Source: Pyronema omphalodes (taxonomy: Eukaryota; Ascomycota; Pezizomycetes; Pezizales; Pyronemataceae). Taken from it: DNA of 64,000 bases. Location: NCBI GenBank assembly GCA_024516155.1, contig JAJJXM010000040.1, positions 62,001-126,000 on the forward strand. Direction: 5' to 3'. The notes under the pieces are model-generated. The model was not told where the DNA came from. It did no database searches and saw only the letters and a program-made list of their open reading frames with translations. Below, one piece after another: positions 59,755 to 64,000 of this stretch. The number at the start of each line of letters is the position of its first letter. Within the stretch, counting starts at the first letter, position 1. A program made the translations under genes and the position numbers.

Positions 59755-62731
59755 TGTAGGTAGAAGTAGATTTGTGTGAAGATTTCAGAGGTGGCGACGT
59801 AATTGCCCAGCCTCACGAATCACAAGGTGAAGTGTACTGTTAAGTTCGTTTATATCTCTATTCGCGAATCGTTTGTAGCGGCCGTGGATTTAGAAATGTC
59901 GCAGGTTGATCTGTTCGCGGGTAGTAGAAAGATAAATTAACTGCGCTGTATCTCCTTAGTGTAATCGCTCGCTGGGTTGCTTGGTTGGTTCGTCGGTTGA
60001 TTTGTTTCCCTTTACGTGTCGAGTAGTTGTGTGAGATGTGTGAGTGGTGGTAGGTATTGGGGGGCGGTAGTTGGGTAGAGTATAGTTGGCTTCGTAAAGT
60101 ACGAGGGTCCGAGCTATCGTAAACGTGCAAGGGGTTGAACTGGGCTTAACAACGTCGAAGTCGTCGGCACAACGCCTGACCAGGTCTGTGGATGCTTTTT
60201 GCGGGTAAGGTAGGTAAGGTGGGTAAGGTGGGCACCCTCTGTGTGTGTATCCTTTTTTTTTGGCGGGCTGAGCGGACTGAGCAGACTGGAGATGGTGGAG
60301 ACGTAGTAGTGGTGTATGGTGAGCAAGCTAGATCTCTGTCTGTTCACGTTCTGTTCCTCAGATCAGACCTCGAAAGAAAGTTTCTATTTCCCCGCCACAG
60401 TTTCCTCAGCTATGCGCGAAAGATCGGATAGTCGGCCAGCCGAGTTTCTGGTGTAGTGTAATGTCTTAGGGGGTGAGGGGAGGGGGGGGGGGGGGGTGCG
60501 GGCTTGGTCGTTTTCCTGAGTCTTGTGTTGGATTGGTAGCGAAGGCGGAGCGACGGCGGAGCGAAGACGGAGCGAAGACGGAGTAAAGACGGAGTGAAGA
60601 TAGATTGAAGGTGTTACCGCCTGCCCTAGAGTAGTAGATATTCGCTATAGGAAAGATTTTCGTAGAATTTGTTATGTATATGCAATTATTATTTTTTTTT
60701 CTCGGTCTTGAACTTTCTATTATTCGTTGATTTCGCAGTTAGTCGGGTGCAGAAAAAAAAAACGAGTGTTGACGGACGCGAAAGCCAAGAAAGAAAGTCA
60801 GCGAGTAGAGAGAACGTGGGTGGTGTGTTCCTGATGTTGGGGCCAAGCGAGTGTAGGGGGATGAGGGGGGGAGGGAGGGGGGGGGAAGGGGGGGGGAAGG
60901 GGGGGGGGTGAGGTATAGCTGATTTTTGGAGAGGGGGGGGAGGGTGGGATGTGGTCGAAAGCGAAGGATGAGCGAAGATGAGTTAAGGATTTCTGGTTGG
61001 ATTCTGCAATAGAAAGGATGGCAAATGGCAGGGGAAATGCAAATGCAAATGGGAAAGGGAAAGGGAAAAGATGCCCGTCGTCTTCCGCGGCGGTAAACCA
61101 CAGAATCAGGAACAAGAATCAGCAGGAATCAGCAGCAATCAGGAACAGCATCAGGATCAGGATCAGGTTAGGAATCAGCTGTCTGTCAGCATATGTATAG
61201 CACACGCAGGAACCGCTGCTGCTGGTATTCTGGGCTATAATCGCCACGCAGCTCTCAGGGGAGCAGGTCTCCACAGGAGCAACGACGCTCGCGACGCTCG
61301 CGACGCGAGATGTGATGAGCTAAGGAACGCTGCATGTGGTTGCACAAAGTTCAAACCAAAGCGCGGACATACAGACAGACATATGGAGCCACAGACAGGC
61401 CACTCAGGATGATTATAATTCCATCGAGAAAACATCGAGAAAACAACGACGAAACAGAAGAAAATAAAACTCACCAACCCAAATTAATATCGCAACCACA
61501 AAACCAATAATATAAACAAATCAAAATTGAAGTGACAAGCTGTGGCTGGTGCACGGGGACTTTTTTTTTCGTTTACGCGTCGTTAAAAAAAAGTGGCGTT
61601 TAATTCATTCACGGTGGAGGATCCCGAGGGTTTTTCGTCAGGAAAGGAAAAGTAGTTGTAGCCGTTAATTCGTTGTAGCCGTTAACTCGTTGTAGGCGTT
61701 AATTTATTTTCAATCCAGGAGAGACTGTTATGCAAAGTGAAATATCGAAATATCGAAACCGAGGAAGGAAGAAAATGAACACTGCCAGCAGTTTCCGCGT
61801 ATCTTCACGGAGTAAAGAAAAAAGCAGAAAAGGTCGAAGAAAAGGTCGAAGAAAGAGAAAAAGTCGAAGAAAGAGACTGTCGAAGACGAAGACGGAACAA
61901 CAAGAAGAAAGCCGACCAAAAAAAAAGACAACAAGCGGGGATCCAAGGGATAAATCAGACGATATGGTATTCTTTTCTAACTAGCATATGTAGCAGCATC
62001 TCTCTTGAATCCCATCTGTAACCACAATCTCATACTGATCGCAGACAAGAAAACTAACTTCACCGGATGGAATGTTGTAGCGAACTCATGAGGAACTCAC
62101 GAACACTTCGAACACCCGGAATTATTACAGGGAATACATATGCATATATACAGCGAATACTAGGAACACTAGGAACACAAGGAACACAAGGAATCCACAG
62201 CGTACACAGCGTACTCAGCCCAAGGGGGGGTGGCCGGGGGGGAGGGGGGGGGGGAGGGGGTACACACAGACTCGATACCCAAGCTTCAACACTTACAGTA
62301 TCACTATTTCTATACCTCCAGAATCTTTCCTCCTCGCTGGTGGAATGGGAGGGGGGGATGGTGGGGTTGCTCATCACTTCATCACTAACTCTACGTAAGG
62401 CTACATCATACATCATGCAGTCTGTAGTCTGCAGTCTACAGGCAATCAACATGCAACAGAGACAACAGAGACAACAGAGACAGAGACGACACAAGCACCA
62501 TACCCCAGGCACCAGGCACCCAGCCAGTGTATGCGCTACAACCATAACCATAACTATAACCAATTTTCGATATCGCGACCAAGCTAATCGATAAGAGGTA
62601 TGTATGTGTGTATGTAGAGACAGTTAAAGGGAAGAAAGTATGGACTGAGTGATGAACTGGGTGATGAACTTATGAACTTCTGGACTTATGAACTTCTGGA
62701 CTTATGAACTTCTGGACATGGATTCGGATTC

Positions 62732-62777
62732 GGAGACTGGAGACTGGAGACTGGAGACTGGAGACTGGAGACTGGAG
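62732..62777. repeat. (GGAGACT)n heptamer array
   Basis: Six perfect GGAGACT units, immediately preceded (62668-62716) by three copies of a 16-base unit 'acttatgaacttctgg'. Confidence 0.95.
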
Positions 62778-63384
62778 TATATACTGGGATCCTGTATTCG
62801 ATAACTACAACTATAAGTTCACTTAACCACAACTACAACTTTCATCATATTCATCATATTCATCACGCTACATAATCCCATCCAATCCCCATCCCCATCC
62901 CATCCAATCCTCCATGCATCCCTCCATGCATCCCATCCAACGCCATCCAATCCCATCCAATCCCATCCAATCCCCATCCCATCCAATCACCTCTCATCCA
63001 TCCATACAACCCCTGACTCCGAAGATTCCGAACCTGAAACAGGCGCCAAACCTCCAAACCCCCAAACCTCTGCCCGCACCACTGTAATAAGCCCTGACAC
63101 CCTACCCTGACACCACCCCTGACACCCTATCCTGACATCCCGGAGGTTAGTTTCAGGTGTGTATGATGCGATGAATAATGATGATATGATGGATATGATG
63201 GATGATGGATGATGTGGCTGATGGGTGATGTGGATATGGGTGATGTGGATGATGTGGATGATGGATATGGACCCTGAGAGTTTTTAGTTTGGGTTTTGGG
63301 CTTTGGTGTTTGGCGTTCGGTGTATGAACTTTGGGCTTTGAACTTTGGGCTTTGCGTAGGATCGGGATTGGGGTAATTACTGAT

Positions 63385-63484
63385 GAATAACGAATAACGA
63401 ATAACGAATAACGAATAACGAATAACGAATAACGAATAACGAATAACGAATAACGAATAACGAATAACGAATAACGAATAACGA
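63385..63484. repeat. (CGAATAA)n heptamer array
   Basis: About fourteen perfect tandem copies of a 7-base unit. Likely hypervariable in length. Confidence 0.97.
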
Positions 63485-64000
63485 GCGAATGGATGAATGA
63501 ATGAATTAATGAATTAATTATGGAACACAAATCAAGGTTGGGGTTTGGGGTTGAAGGTTGGGGTTTAAAGGGTTAAGGGAGGGTTGATGGAGAGTTGATT
63601 TTATGGTAACATAATACTATTACTATTACTATGTAAAATGCCAACGTATCAATCAATGATGATTGATCATGCGGGGTATATATCGATTGGATATACTTTA
63701 TTTGATGAGAATGATTAGTATGATTAGTATGAGTATGGGCATGATTATGATTAGTATGATGAGAATGATGAGAATGATTAGTATGATTAGTATGATTATG
63801 GGCATGATTATTATGGGCATGAGGATGATCAGTATACAATACATTCATGAGGGGAGGGGAAAATGGAAAATGGAAAATGGAAGATCAAGAGGAGGGTTAG
63901 AAATTGTTTATAACAGCTTACAAGAAGTAGACGGAGAGAAGAGGGGGGGCAGGGGGTGGTGATTATTTATCATGGTATGTTGTTGGTATGATAGGTTGCT

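Larger units (their letters stand above)
59755..64000. other. Gene-free, simple-sequence-rich region to window end
   Basis: 4.2 kb without a supportable gene. It contains G tracts (60482-60496 and around 60866-60908), 'ggagcgaagac' units (~60546-60605), purine-rich blocks (61740-61930), and multiple minisatellites from 62660 onward. A Lys/Arg-rich 84-codon frame (61730-61984) is most simply explained by the GAAAAGTCG-type repeat composition. Confidence 0.55.

Noticed and set aside
61730..61984. Lys/Arg-rich 84-codon plus-strand frame as an SR-like protein
   Set aside because: Composition is explained by a GAAAAGGTCGAAGA-type purine repeat; no other support.

Overview
This window is nuclear DNA of a filamentous ascomycete (Pezizomycotina). 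The evidence is short GT-AG introns (mostly 45-80 nt) with GCTAAC/ACTAAC-type branch sites just upstream of the acceptor, compact monocistronic genes on both strands, and typical fungal families: GT15 mannosyltransferase, YAT amino-acid permease, and a C2H2-ankyrin protein with the fungal N-terminal domain. No rRNA, tRNA or CRISPR array was recognised. All exon boundaries were worked out by hand from splice motifs and reading-frame phase.

Left part (1-13 kb): a 963-aa zinc-finger/ankyrin gene flanked by two diverged direct repeats, a small signal-anchor gene just upstream of it, a decayed copy of the gene at 26.4 kb, a short-chain dehydrogenase with one awkward exon junction, and a proline-rich single-membrane-span gene.

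Middle-left (14-28 kb): a five-exon GT15 (KRE2/MNT1-type) mannosyltransferase, a candidate TA-flanked inverted-repeat element, then a housekeeping block. That block holds IMP2 (mitochondrial inner-membrane peptidase), SPC24 (kinetochore) and FIS1 (mitochondrial fission); SPC24 and FIS1 are divergent. Next comes a protein with the C-terminal ubiquitin-like region of USP7/Ubp15 but no peptidase domain.

Centre (29-43 kb): two neighbouring genes whose products both end in a CaaX prenylation box (CAIM and CVLM). They are followed by a pantothenate/allantoate-type MFS transporter, GlcNAc-6-phosphate deacetylase and a hexokinase-family sugar kinase, plausibly a GlcNAc-use group, and then a Mn/Fe superoxide dismutase with an unusual N-terminus.

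44-50 kb: the strangest stretch. It holds a LIM-domain pseudogene, partial duplications, and about a dozen donor/branch/acceptor sets on the minus strand within under 3 kb. I could not assemble these into an open reading frame. A perfect 30-bp-arm hairpin lies at 49.6 kb.

Right part (50-64 kb): an amino-acid permease, NDUFB7 (complex I), a conserved fungal secretory-pathway membrane protein, and long intergenic regions dense in minisatellites and homopolymer tracts.
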